Source: Nemophila menziesii (taxonomy: Eukaryota; Streptophyta; Magnoliopsida; Boraginales; Hydrophyllaceae). Taken from it: a DNA stretch of 64,000 nucleotides. The notes under the pieces are model-generated. The model searched no databases. It was not told the origin of the DNA and saw only the letters and a program-made list of their open reading frames with translations. Made by a program: the position numbers and the translations under genes. The stretch covers positions 3,566,544-3,630,543 of the forward strand of contig JARWIR010000042.1 of the NCBI GenBank assembly GCA_029959085.1, written 5' to 3'. Shown piece by piece: positions 48,378-60,123 of this stretch (within the stretch, counting starts at the first letter, position 1; every line of letters starts with the position of its first letter).

Positions 48378-49147
48378 TATACTTTGGTAATCAATTTGAA
48401 CTTCTGGTTCTATCGATGTGCTAATGAAAGAGGGAATGACATATCAATAACCTCGTATTCATGTTTGCATATTAACTTTGTTGAGGTTGACATCTACACA
48501 CACATAGCCAACAATTTTTGCATGTAATATATTGACACTTGTTGCCTCCTTTTAGTACTCATATAATCAAAATATTATATTCTATGAAGTAACCAAGATA
48601 TCAAAGGTTGCATTGTCAAATCAACTACTTTATATATAAACATAATGATCATTTTTCTCATTTAAACAAATTAAATAAACATTTTAAGGAATGAAATTAT
48701 ATGTTAAAATACTCTAAACCTATGATATTGAATTGGAAAACAAATTATGTACTTTCAGCCCTGAAACTTATAAACTTATATCCTAAAATTTACTCCGTAA
48801 ATTTGATGTATGAAATTTACATTATTTCGTAGAGAATGTAAAAATCTGGAAAGTACAAATTTGATAGCTAGGTAACATATTCTAAAATTTAGTGTATTTA
48901 TATTATAATGCATTGATAACATTATGGAAATGCAAAGATAAACGTGAGATGAGATAATATGAAAATAACTATAATTAAATGATGGAACTGATTAGCTATT
49001 TAAACAAGACAACAACTAAATAGAGAAACTCTTATGATTAAAGGGTTAGCTTGGAATGTAATTGATTGTCAAATCGTATCCCATGTTTTTCAATGACTAA
49101 GGGAAAATCATGGTTCAACCACGCTATAAGGGCTTCGAGAGTCCTCC
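47911..49147 (+). repeat. Flank repeat F, copy 1
   Basis: This 1.2-kb segment recurs inverted at 57010-58198 and, for its first 310 bp, in direct orientation at 59793-60106. It holds a minus-oriented SINE relative at about 47985-48065 and a (AT)n tract. No gene. Its outer end (TTCGAGAGTCCTCC) is shared by both full copies, which suggests a transposon or duplication boundary. Confidence 0.8.
48311..48372. repeat. (TA)n microsatellite
   Basis: About 62 bases of pure TA. The inverted copy of the surrounding repeat at 57780-57798 has only a short TA run, so the expansion occurred after duplication or was lost in the other copy. Confidence 0.97.
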
Positions 49148-51271
49148 TTAAATTCTCCCACTAAACTCGGGGGCTGCAATACATACACCTAAATATTCCC
49201 ACATAATCAATCACACCAAAATTTAGGAATAACAATAGGGATAAATAATACCCTATAAAAATTATAGAAGGGACCTAAGGTCATTACTTAAAGAGTGGAA
49301 AAATACTAAGCATGGAAAAGATACATAAGCACTATTAATTATCAAGTTGCGACGTGTCACACATATAATATATCGGTAAACTCACGAATTCAATCAAGAT
49401 TGACTAATAAAATATCTAAGAACCCAATTTACAAGCTAACACATGTATAAAAAACAGGGTCACAACTCATACATCCCATCTAGATAGAAAGATAGATCAT
49501 AATTAAATAAGTAATGACCACAAGAAGAAACTAGATAAAAGGATATATATGTATACCAAAGATTTAGAAACCTAGGCATTTCTCACCCATAGAAGAGATT
49601 TTGGCTATAGTAGCATAAATAAAATGATAGAGGACAAAGAATATAGATGTAGGGTTTTCCCATCCTTAAAGTTACGCCAATACCTAAATAAATTATGTCT
49701 AACTAAGGTGGGTAGGCGTATAATATATAGTGCCCCAGTTTGTGGGTCAAACTTCTTTATATCGAATAAATATTGACTCGACCTTAAATCTTTGGATTTT
49801 TTATCGGGTTGCCGGACTTATAGTGGTAAACATATCCATTAAGTGGTAAGACCATCCGTGTGGCATTCTCTAATTGCTTATTTTTTGCTCCTGGTGAGGT
49901 CCTAGCCTTGGGTTTGAGTTTGCTTTGGGTGTGATCATTGACAACGTCCTTTCCTGAGACTTTTTTTCAACTCTACTAAGACTTTGGCTTGACTTTCCTA
50001 CAATGGGTCCTGGTGTCGTATCATTCTTCCTCTATTTGGTATATGTAATAGTTTGAAGGCCTTGTATGAATTATCAAAAGCTGGACAAAAAGTACACAAA
50101 ATAGACCGAAACGAGACAAGGGATCTCTAGACTTACATATACAAAAAAAAAAAAAAACTCAAACAGGGTATAAGAGTGCATGTAAGACCTGCAAAGATAA
50201 ATAATATGATTCTCAAAACCTATAAAAAACATCACACATAATAGTGTTTTTTTGGATTTTGTTTCCTCTTGTACGATGTTGTTAGTTGTGTCCTACTAGA
50301 GCAACCTCGTATATGTTAGGGTTGTTATTGTCTTGCTTTTTGTGTCTCAATAGTGTTGTTGGATCGACGCTTAATATATGGTATGGTTGTGATGGTGTTG
50401 ACAATTTTTTTGGTTTGGTTAGAGTTCTCCATCTCACAATTTCACCAAATTTCTCGTGAATGTCTGGTTGAATTTTCATTGTCCAATCAAAGCTAATATT
50501 TCTTTGTTAGCTCGGGGAATGCTGATGTCTTGTTAATTTATTGATGTTTTTTAGTGGAGTTACTTATTAGGCCAACCTTCATCTCCAACATGGTTCATAC
50601 CAACTAATGTTGGCCTAATGGTTTTGCTATTGTCAAACTTATTATTTGGCGAGGTCCGAATGTTATAAATCTAGATTTCTTTTTTCATTATATGATTTTG
50701 GCTCGGTGACTATGGATATTTATCATTCACTAGTTTTTTATGTGGAACGCTTATATTTAGGTGAGCATCAGTTTGGTTTGTGATGACATCGTGTGGTGGT
50801 TGGGATGTGTTTATTTATTTTTGTGTTGTTTTGTGTCGCAAGATATTACCCACCGTGGTAGAATGGACAATGGTGCCCGACATCCTCTTTCTTCCCCCGA
50901 CAATTATGCTAGTCATTTTTGTTTGGATTTTATTGTGTGGATTCTAGGGGTTCATATACCTCATATGACCACGGAGTCAATGACTACACATGATTATCTT
51001 AAACATATCATTTTATGTATTAGTTGTCGTCTAGGTTAGGTCACTCTAATTTGTAAGTGGTGGAGGTTGTTTACATCTGATATAATTTTATAGGGTTTTA
51101 GTTTGCTTCTATGTCTATCATCGTGCTTGTTGGTGTTCGTCGGCGCCTCTCGGCTTATTGTTAACTATTTCATCTCAATTTCTACTACTGTTTTTTCTAC
51201 CTTGATGGGTGATTGTAAGTGGGGTTATCTGGATGTGCTTGATTCCATTCATTGATGTTTCTTCTCTATTT
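49148..51271. other. Intergenic, no supported gene
   Basis: AT-rich to about 50,240. From about 50,250 to 51,250 the plus strand becomes GT-rich and pyrimidine-poor with short open frames (50761-51039 is the longest, 92 codons, with no ATG-supported family). It could be the tail of a decayed retroelement, but I see no domain. Confidence 0.35.
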
Positions 51272-51274
51272 TTA

Positions 51275-51540
51275 TTAAGGGCTAATGCTCAATAAACCCC
51301 TGCAGCCTTATCAACTATCCCGTAAAAGACACTGACGTTTTTAAAGAACAGTGAGTTATGAAGCTTCCCAAAACTCAAAATCTGAGTTCTGGGAAGCTTC
51401 CCATAACTCAAACGACTCTTTTTATGGGCAAAAAAAGGAAAAGACAAAATGTATGGTGTCTTATATGGGGAAAAAATGATGATTTGGGTGAGGGGGAATT
51501 AATTCTAACTTGAGGTGTTTCTTAGGCATTAATCCTTTTA
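51275..51540. mobile_element. MITE-like element, about 265 bp
   Basis: Left end AAGGGCTAATGCTCAATAAA and the reverse complement of the right end, AAGGATTAATGCCTAAGAAA, are imperfect inverted repeats (about three quarters identical over 25 bp). The interior contains an inverted pair around GGGAAGCTTCCC. The duplication is not clear because the flanks are T/A-rich. Confidence 0.6.
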
Positions 51541-53613
51541 TATTAAAGTATGGAGTTGAGTTGGTTTTGTCACGTAGAATTATTTGGTAGTTGGACAACC
51601 GGCTTTGTTAGTTCATAAGATGCTTATTCAGATAATTTGCGGGATGTCAAATCCTATTCTAGTTTTCGTATTTTTTTACTTTTATTTGAGTGGTTGTTAG
51701 TGGTGGGTTCTAATTTTATAGTCGACTTTCTCTCTTCATGATGAATAACGAAACCTAAGATTGTCTTTCTTTATCATTATCTTTGTATTTCTTTTACTAT
51801 TTCATTTTTCAACGTTTTGGTTGGTTCCAAAATTTATAATATTTTATAATTTTAATTTATTTAATCATGTCTAAAAAAATATAGCACTCGTCTTCGTTAC
51901 TTAGGTAAATTAATTTGCTTAATTAAAGCTCATACTCCATTATGTTTTACAATTATGTAAAATAGAATGGCATGTTCTTTTTTTCTAATTAATAGGTTGC
52001 AATTATGTTTAGTCAATTTTGCTTTATGAATGAACCTACAAATAAATGTAATAATTGAAATTTGTTTGTTCGTCAATATTGAGTCATAACTGCTTAAATC
52101 TTTGAAAACATTTAAGTTACAAAAAGAATCAATGAAAAGTAATGTAATAGTAAATGTAATAATTGAGCAAAATGTGTGTTTGCATTAAGTCAAACTCTTA
52201 TAATCTTTTGATAAACATTTAAGTTACAAAAGAAACGTATTGATGAGATATTTTTTATTTCTCTAAAATGAGTTAAAACTCATGCAATTACTTAACCAAG
52301 ATTATTTTCTAAATTGTCCTTAAATTAAATTTACTAATTGGATCCTTAAATTTAAAAAAATCTAAGTTTAATCCTTAAACTTTGTTATAATCGTTGGGTC
52401 CTGCCTCAAATTCCATCCATTTTTTACCGTATGGCAAAGGATTTTGAAATATTTTAAATAAAATTAAAACCTATTACATATATTTCAAAATTACTTTTTC
52501 TTTTAAATTTTTCACCCATCCTCCCCCTTCCGCCGCACACACACCCTCCCACCTCACGTGTATATTGTACATATTCTTCATTGATGTGGTGAACCAATTC
52601 GAATAAAAAATAAATTGGCATGCTGAACCAAATATTCATTGGCGTTTGGCGATCCAAATATTTCCCAACCATTAAATCAAAAAAAAATCAACCCAAAAAC
52701 TGATGATTTTCTTATGAAGTTTTGATAAGGTGCTTTATTTGTGTAATGGTTTAAGGGTGTTCTGCTTTTCTATTCTTTTTTTTTTGTTTTGTATTCGTTG
52801 ATGGTGGTGAAAACGACTAGAGATGATGGTGTTGTTTTGTGTTGGAGAATGATGACCTGCGATAATAGAGATCTAAGATGATGAAGTGGTAAATATCGTA
52901 ATGGATGATGATATTGAAGACGAAGCATGTGACTTGGTTCATAACGTGGTGGTGGTGATATAAAACATTCAAGATATGAAAGATGATGATGTTGGAGATG
53001 CTTTCACATTATAATTGTGGTAGTGGTGTTGATGGTTTTACTACCTAGTTGTGGTTCTATGAAGTGTTAAAGACATAAGGGTAGAAAATTAGTGTTTGGT
53101 GATGAAGATAGTTATGAATGATGATGTTAGTGATGATGCATGCAACTGTCATGGTAATGATGATGGGTTAACAATATGGTGGTGATAGTGAGATTAAGCT
53201 TGGGTTGAAGGTGTGTTGTCAAAAGTGTCATGAAGTAGATGGAACAGTGTAAGGGTAGTGAGGCGTGGGTTTGAGTAAAGAAAATAAAATCTTATATAAG
53301 TAGTAAAACACACAAATTCCGTTTTGGTTTTTAAAAATTAAGTAAGTACATCCTATCACATCAACTTTACGAATGAAAATACATAATTTGATGTAGAAAC
53401 TAATGATAAGATACAAACGGAGTTTAGGAACCAAATGTAAAACTTTTAAAGTTTGAGGACTAAACTGATAAAAGAGATATAGCTCAAGGATAACTGAAGA
53501 AATTTTTTCTGTATATAATTATTTTTTCTTTAACCTTTATGATGTTTATAATAAATAAAAATCAATAATTATATATATTAAATATGGTCAACTGTACTTT
53601 TACATTTCTTAAC

Positions 53614-53616
<3 letters not shown>
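51541..53616. other. Intergenic upstream of the HD-Zip locus
   Basis: AT-rich, with a GATG/GGTG-rich low-complexity part at about 52790-53200. Open frames at 52454-52672 and 53228-53434 (minus) have no signatures. The promoter of the HD-Zip gene should lie in its 3' part. Confidence 0.4.

Positions 53617-53699
<83 letters not shown>
53617..53699. repeat. (TA)n microsatellite in the HD-Zip 5' region
   Basis: About 82 bases of TA end 71 bp before the ATG of the HD-Zip gene. It forces a Tyr-Ile run in an upstream in-frame extension that is not part of the protein. It likely lies in the 5' leader or core promoter and its length could affect expression. Confidence 0.95.
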
Positions 53700-53701
<2 letters not shown>

Positions 53702-53769
53702 TTCAGTATAATATATTATTCTCATCAATAATTATTTTTCATCACCCAAATATACAGGTTACTCTTACA

Positions 53770-55394
53770 ATGGGAGATCAGAAAACATGTGACTTAAACC
53801 TTTCTCTTGGAATTGGTTCAGGAAACCATTCCCCTAAAAAGAATCATGAGAATGAGAAGTGTGATACTCCGTTGGATCTCTCCTTATCTCTGGGTTTGAA
53901 TAATAAAGTCATTCGTGGTAATAATTATAATGTAGGTTCGTCGTCAATGACAGTTCGTGAAGAAGACAAACAAGATGAAGATGATGAAACGCGCGGTCTC
54001 TGTGCTCAGAAGAAATTAAAGCTCACATAAGAACAAATTAGCTTGCTTGAGGAAATCTTTAAGAAAAACACTTCCCCGACTAAGGTAATTATATCTTATT
54101 CCCCTGCAGTAAATATAGCAAGTTCTTTCCTTTTTTATCTATAGAATATTAAGATAGGGTAGCGGGGGTTGGTTAAGGGGTCGTCCTAGGTCCAAAGCCA
54201 CCCGACGGTAGTTTTGGGCCTCAAATCAGAGATGATTCTAAAATAAATAATTTTTCTCACTGATCTATATATACGAGATATATTTTATTGTTGTTAGTTT
54301 GTTGTATGGGCGTGAGTAAAGGTCGGGTTCAAGGTTGAAATTTAATCTTACCTTTTGTTGGTTCATTTGAAGAAAAAAAAAACCTAATTTTTTTTTCAAA
54401 GAGAATATTACAATTTGAATTTAGAAGGATTAGAATTGGTGAGAGTAGGGTTCGGGATTGTCCCAAGTTGGTTAACATGTTTGTTTTTTAATTTTAATTT
54501 TTTTTCTTGTTTTGAAAAATACAATATATTTTTTTGAAAAATAATATTTTTTTAACAATAAAATTTAATTTTTCTTGAGTTTACAATTTACTCATCTATT
54601 CTTCTAGTAATTTTTTTTTTGTACGTAAAAAAAAAATTAAGACAAGTTAGTTATTATATATAACAATTTTTGTACCGTAGTTAAATGATTTCTTATAGAA
54701 GTATTATATATATCATTTCTTTATTGATTTACATAGTTTAAAACTAACGAAATTTCAACAATTGAACTTTAAATGTTCTTAAATTTGCATTTTCCATCTA
54801 TTTTACTTGTGGTTTTTATTATTTGTACGTAAATAAAATAAAATATAGATACCATCTTTTAATGTATCACAACCTCAGTTGAGTAGATAACATCTAACAT
54901 AATGTTAGTTATAGTTGAACGCAATTGATGAAAAATATTCTTGCAGGCTGAGAAGGAAGAACTTGCTCATGTGTTGCATCTCAAGCCACGCCAAGTAGAG
55001 GTGTGGTTTCAAAACCGAAAAGCAAGGTATAAGTTATATTACTAATCTTCGTATAATTGTCTATGATGTTGTTTAACAGCTAATTTAGTAATATATGTTT
55101 ATTTTTTTACTATATAAATACTAATACGGTACGATTATATGAGTTATTCAGTTTGAGAAGTGATATTGCAACTGCTTATATTCTATTTTCATTTCTGAAT
55201 ACTTTTATATTAACAACAAGCTTATCTCATACAGTAAAAAGGTAAAGAGAATCGAGAGCGAGAGTGACTTATTGAAGGAGTGTTTTGAGTCTCTAAGATG
55301 TGAAAACCAGAGCTTAAGAAAGGAGGTCCAAGAGCTGCGAGGTTGGAAGCAGCCAAGATTGGTGTATTGTTCGGACTGTTTACGCAAGGGCTAA
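53770..55394 (+). pseudogene. HD-Zip class II homeobox gene with one premature stop
   Basis: HD-Zip II proteins are nuclear repressors in shade and auxin responses. Exons: 53770-54084, 54947-55026, 55235-55394, all GT-AG, 184 codons if read through. The N-terminus carries two EAR-type repression motifs (CDLNLSLG and LDLSLSLGL) and an acidic linker. The homeodomain opens QKKLKLT and is cut by TAA at 54028-54030, where relatives have Lys (TKEQ); AAA to TAA would explain it. After it the sequence continues in frame: EQISLLEEIFKKN, LKPRQVEVWFQN, and a leucine zipper with four Leu exactly seven apart. In recognition helix 3 the usual NRRAR reads NRKAS, so the conserved Arg at homeodomain position 55 is Ser. 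The C-terminal CPSCE-like motif is also changed (YCSDCLRKG). The start is the first ATG that gives the EAR motif; a longer upstream frame is TA-repeat. Confidence 0.88.
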
Positions 55395-57009
55395 TCACAA
55401 CAGAATCCACTATCCTATATGTGGACTAGAGAGAGACGAGGATTCAAGAAAGTCACCTCACATATGGGATTAAGTGGCAGTAATTTCCATAATTGTTTAT
55501 TTTCAAAAAATTAGTATTTTATTATCTTTTAATTTGTTATTGCTTTTGAATTGTAAACTCCGGTTCAACCCCCACACCCCAATCGCTTTTTAAAACGGTT
55601 TATGCTACCTCACCCCATTTTATGTTTTAGAAAATGAATTTTGATGAATTACCATTTAATAATTATATATGTTAAAAAATATTTTTGCATAGATAAGGTT
55701 GCACCCGCCACTGCATTGCATTTCATAACATAACATAACCAAGATTTTAAGATACACCAATGTTACAATATCCTTGTTGTAGATAATGAAGCTTTAGAAA
55801 AGCTTATTCTGTACAATCACCTCATTTTAGTAATTAAATTAATGATTTTGGCTCAAAGATCCACTTTTGTTTTATAAGTAATCCCCGAGAGCTTAGCTAG
55901 CTCTTCATTTTGATAAGCTTCAATGACATATGTATTAAATACAAAGACAAATTAGTACAAAATAGACAGAGAGTTTATAAAAAAAGATCATCTAGCTCAA
56001 AATCATACTATCAGAGCCTTCAATATGATTTTCGCTGATAAAAACCTGTGGAACAGTACGTCTCTCAATTTTTTCACTCAATGAATTTTGAATAGTCCAG
56101 CCATCATATGTGAACGGAGGAAGATTGGATTACAAAATTTTCTGATAAGAATAAAATAACACCGATTCACCTTAAAAATACATCTTTTTGCTCTATGATG
56201 AGGAAAAAATTAACATTACCTCTCTCATCAAGTTCAACTTTGGTGCTAGATTTAGTTTTACAAATACAACTTTTGCTTTCTTTCAATATCTGTCATTACA
56301 CAACACACACATATAAATATATAAATATATACTATTAGTTAGGGCCGGTTATGGCTTAAGACCATGAAATCTTGGTCTTAGGCCCCAAATAAAATTTAAT
56401 TTCTAAAGGGCTCCTAATTTTTTATAATATAAAGGATTTTTTTACTATAATTTATTTATTTTGTTTTCTTAGTTTATTGTATAATTTGAAAATTAAAAAA
56501 ATAGAAAAGAAAGTAGAAGAGTATATTTCATAGCCGATATAATATGTATTCAATGTCCATATAATTCTTTTAACTTTTTTTTATTCATAATAATTTGGTT
56601 TTTAGGTGTTTGGTAAAAATGTATAAAAATAGGCTTCTATTCACATATGATCTATATGATCTCAGGACTTGCCTTATTACATTACAACATTTCCTATTGA
56701 ACACATTACAACCTTTCCTATTGAACACACTAATTTTTGTGTGGAATTTTGCATACCGATTGAGTTTCTAAAGGGTCTTAGAAACTCTTGACGAAGATGC
56801 TTGAGATTTTTCTTCGCTTTCATAAACGAAATGGAAGTGTATCCTAATTTAGTGGAATTCTAAACCACCACCACATAAGCTTGTCATCCTGATCGAGTTG
56901 TTGTATTTATGATTTAAAAAAAATCCTTTAGTTTTTCCATGTAATTGTTCACTTTTGTATCCTCTTCTATTTGTAGTGAAAACAACTTTGACCAAAAAAA
57001 AAAAGAAGT
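55395..57009. other. 3' flank of the HD-Zip locus, AT-rich
   Basis: At about 56340-56400 the words AGGGCCGGTTATGGC and TCTTAGGCCCC occur near each other, which resembles one end of a hAT-type repeat. A similar word pair (TAGGTCCAAAGCC and TTTTGGGCC) lies in the first intron of the HD-Zip gene near 54188. I found no second terminus for either. Minus-strand frames here are not genes. Confidence 0.35.
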
Positions 57010-58198
57010 GGAGGAGTCTCGAAGCCCTTCTAGCGTGGTTGAACCATGATTTTCCCTTAGTCATTGAAAACATGGGATACGATTTGACAATCAATTACAT
57101 TCCAAGCTAACCCTATAATCATAAGAGTTACTTTATTTAGTTGTTGTCTATTTTAAATAGCTAATCAGTTCCATCATTTAATTATAGTTATTATCATATT
57201 ATCTCATCTCACGTTTATCTTTGCATTTCCACAATGTTATCAATGCATTACAATATAAATACACTAAATTTTAGAATATGTTACCTAGCTATCAAATTTG
57301 TATTTTCCAGATTTTTACATTCTCTACGAAATAATGTAAATTTCCTACATAAAATTTATAGGTTCAATTTTAGGATATAAATTTATAACTTACAAGGCTG
57401 AAAGTGCATAATTTATTTTCCAATTCAATATCATAGGTTTAGAGTATTTTTAACATATAATTTCATTCCTTAAAATATTTATTTAATTTGTTTAATTGAG
57501 AAAAATGATTATTATGTTTATATATAAAGTAGTTGATTTAACAATGCAACCTTTGATATCTCGATTACTTCATAGAATATAATATTTTGATTATATGAGT
57601 ACTAAAAGGAGGCAACAAGTGTCAATATATTACATGCACAAATTGTTGGCTATGTGTGTGTAGATGTAAACATCAACAAAGTTAATATGCACACATGAAT
57701 ACGAGGTTGTTGATATGTCATTCCCTCTTTCATTAGCACATCGATAGAACCAGAAGTTCAAATTGATTACCAAAGTATAATATATATATATATATTATTG
57801 TGTTTTCATTATCTCTAAATGGTTCCAACTAAATTGTTACATGCTATCACATTTATAACATTCTATATGTTGAGTGAAAGAGTCTCTTGACTTGCGACCT
57901 CATGTAAAGTCATTTTCCTGATATTAAGAGATTGAGTAGTAGACTTAATAAGGTTGGATGGTGTACCTTTACTGAAGGAAAAACAAGACTTAATAAATGT
58001 TCTTTTTTGGTAAATTATTTTTGTAATGGTTTTTTTGTTAGGTCAAAATTAAGATCGATAGTTTCTCTAATGGTTAGAATACTCTACCTTGATTAAATTG
58101 TCATGCGACTGAATCTTACCTGAATTAAATGATTCTTAGATGAATTCAAAACAATAAATTTTCGTCAAACATGTGTGAGGTATATATGTGGTAATTAT
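57010..58198 (-). repeat. Flank repeat F, copy 2 (inverted)
   Basis: Reverse-complement copy of 47911-49147 over nearly all of its length with scattered differences. It contains a plus-oriented SINE relative at about 58040-58140. With copy 1 it places the HD-Zip locus between inverted arms about 7.9 kb apart. Confidence 0.8.
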
Positions 58199-59792
58199 TA
58201 AAGGTGGAAATCAGATCCAAAATTTATGATTTTCAATTTTTCTGATCCGAAAATTCTGATTTCGGAACAGATTTTTAATGTTCTGTTTTCCGAAATATGA
58301 ATGTTCGATTTTTCTAGAAAATATCGGATCGGAATTGGAGCTACGTATAAATTTTCGGTTTGATTCTTGTTTCAGATTTATATTTCCAATTTTACATTCT
58401 GAATATTAATTCTGGTATATTTCTGATTATTAATTTTTATATTTATTAAATATATAATATATAAGTATTGTAAATAAATTATAAAACATAAATACGTAAC
58501 TTTAAAAAGTCACATTTTCTCTTGCCTCTTATCGCCTTCATTTTGCCGCAAAGAGTATACTTTCATACTTATTAGGGTCCAATTGGTACACGGTAATGGA
58601 TTTTGATAGGAATAGAATATAGTATAGAATAAAATTACTGCGGTATCAAAATGACTATGTTAATAATTATACCATGCTTGATATATAATAAGAATAGAGG
58701 TGGGAATAAATTAAACCATTCTAATACCATACTTGATAAAAAAAATATAGTATATAAGGATAAGGAACAATTTATACACAATTACTAAATTATTCTTATT
58801 GTATTTATAAAATATATGTATATTATAATGTATAAAATTATATCCAGTAATATACAAACAACACGGATGAACAAGTAAATGGAGAAGCGGATGCATTCGA
58901 CAACCCAATAAATTACAAAATACTTAACCTAATTTTGTGTGTTAAATTAAAATTGAATATTAATTAATAATTTATATTATTGTCCAAACCAATATTACTT
59001 TTGATGGGATAATTAAATCAATTCGAAAAGAAAACCTTCAACAACGTATATGTGCAGTAAAATAAAAAAATATATACATAAATTAAAAAAGTATGAAAAA
59101 TCAACAAGAGGAATTTGATTGAAGAAGGGTATATGAATTTACCTTTTTTACCGACAAAAAAAATTATGAAGAACAAAATAAAGAGACGATGCGTGTATAA
59201 CTTTATAAGGTTTGGTCGTGTATAATTTTATAAGGTTTAGAAGGATAAATTAGTTTGTTAAAAATAATTATTGATTCCTAATCTATATAGAATGAGCTAA
59301 TACCATGGGGTGGATTGAATGGATATTACCATCTTTATGGGATTGAAATGCCTACGGTGATAAAAATCCCATTTTGGTAAACTCCTACCAAGTTTAGTAA
59401 TGTAATTTAATAAGGAATTTAAAAAACAATCCAAATTCCATTACATCCTACCAATCGGAGCCTTAAATGAAGTGGTATACCATCTAATTTGTATGAACTA
59501 TTTTTGAACTTTTGATATTATGATGTAATTTTCAAGTATGTAGTTATAAATATAAAAATTAATAATCAGAAATAACCATAAATAATATTCAGAATGTAAA
59601 ATTGGAAATACAAATCTGAAACAAGAATCAAACCGAAAATTTATACGTAGCTCCAATTCCGATCCGCTATTTTTTGAAAAAATCTAACATTCATATTTCG
59701 GAAAACGGAACATTAAAAATCTGTTCCGAAATCAGAATTTTCGGATTAGAAAAATCGAAAATCAGAAATTTTGGATCTGATTTCCACCTTTA
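58199..59792. mobile_element. hAT-like segment with two same-type ends, holding a Harbinger element
   Basis: The left end TAAAGGTGGAAATCAGATCC and the right end GGATCTGATTTCCACCTTTA are both copies of the right end of the element at 42945-47910. The stretches 58199-58540 and 59545-59792 are inverted copies of each other, so this is not a simple transposed copy but a rearranged inverted duplication. Inside is an uninterrupted Harbinger-like element. Confidence 0.7.
58575..59462. mobile_element. PIF/Harbinger-like element, uninterrupted, 888 bp
   Basis: Ends GGGTCCAATTGGTA and TACCAATCGGAGCC (the reverse complement of GGCTCCGATTGGTA), flanked by TTA at 58572-58574 and 59463-59465. It is the inverted counterpart of the element at 43332-47533 and shows the site before the LTR insertion. 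No transposase domain. Confidence 0.8.
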
Positions 59793-60106
59793 CTAATTAC
59801 CACACATATATCTCACACATGTTTGACGAAAATTTATTGTTTTGAATTCATCTAAGAATCATTTAATTCAGGTAAGATTCAGTCGCATGACAATTTAATC
59901 AAGGTAGAGTATTCTAACCACTAGAGAAACTATTGATCTTAATGTTGACCTAACAAAAAAAAAACATTACAAAAATAATTTACATAAAAAAATAACATTT
60001 ATTAAGACTTGTTTTTCCTTCAGTAAAGGTACACCATCCAACCTTATTAAGTCTACTACTCAATCTCTTAATATCAGGAGAACGACTTTACATGAGGTCG
60101 CAAGTC
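59793..60106 (+). repeat. Flank repeat F, copy 3 (partial)
   Basis: Matches 47911-48225 in direct orientation, including the minus-oriented SINE relative at about 59870-59945, and then breaks off at GCAAGTCA into the LINE remnant. Confidence 0.8.
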
Positions 60107-60123
60107 ATGACTCAAAGATCTAT

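Noticed and set aside
53584..53769. Upstream in-frame extension of the HD-Zip protein
   Set aside because: It consists mostly of Tyr-Ile codons from the TA microsatellite; the conserved EAR-containing N-terminus starts at 53770.
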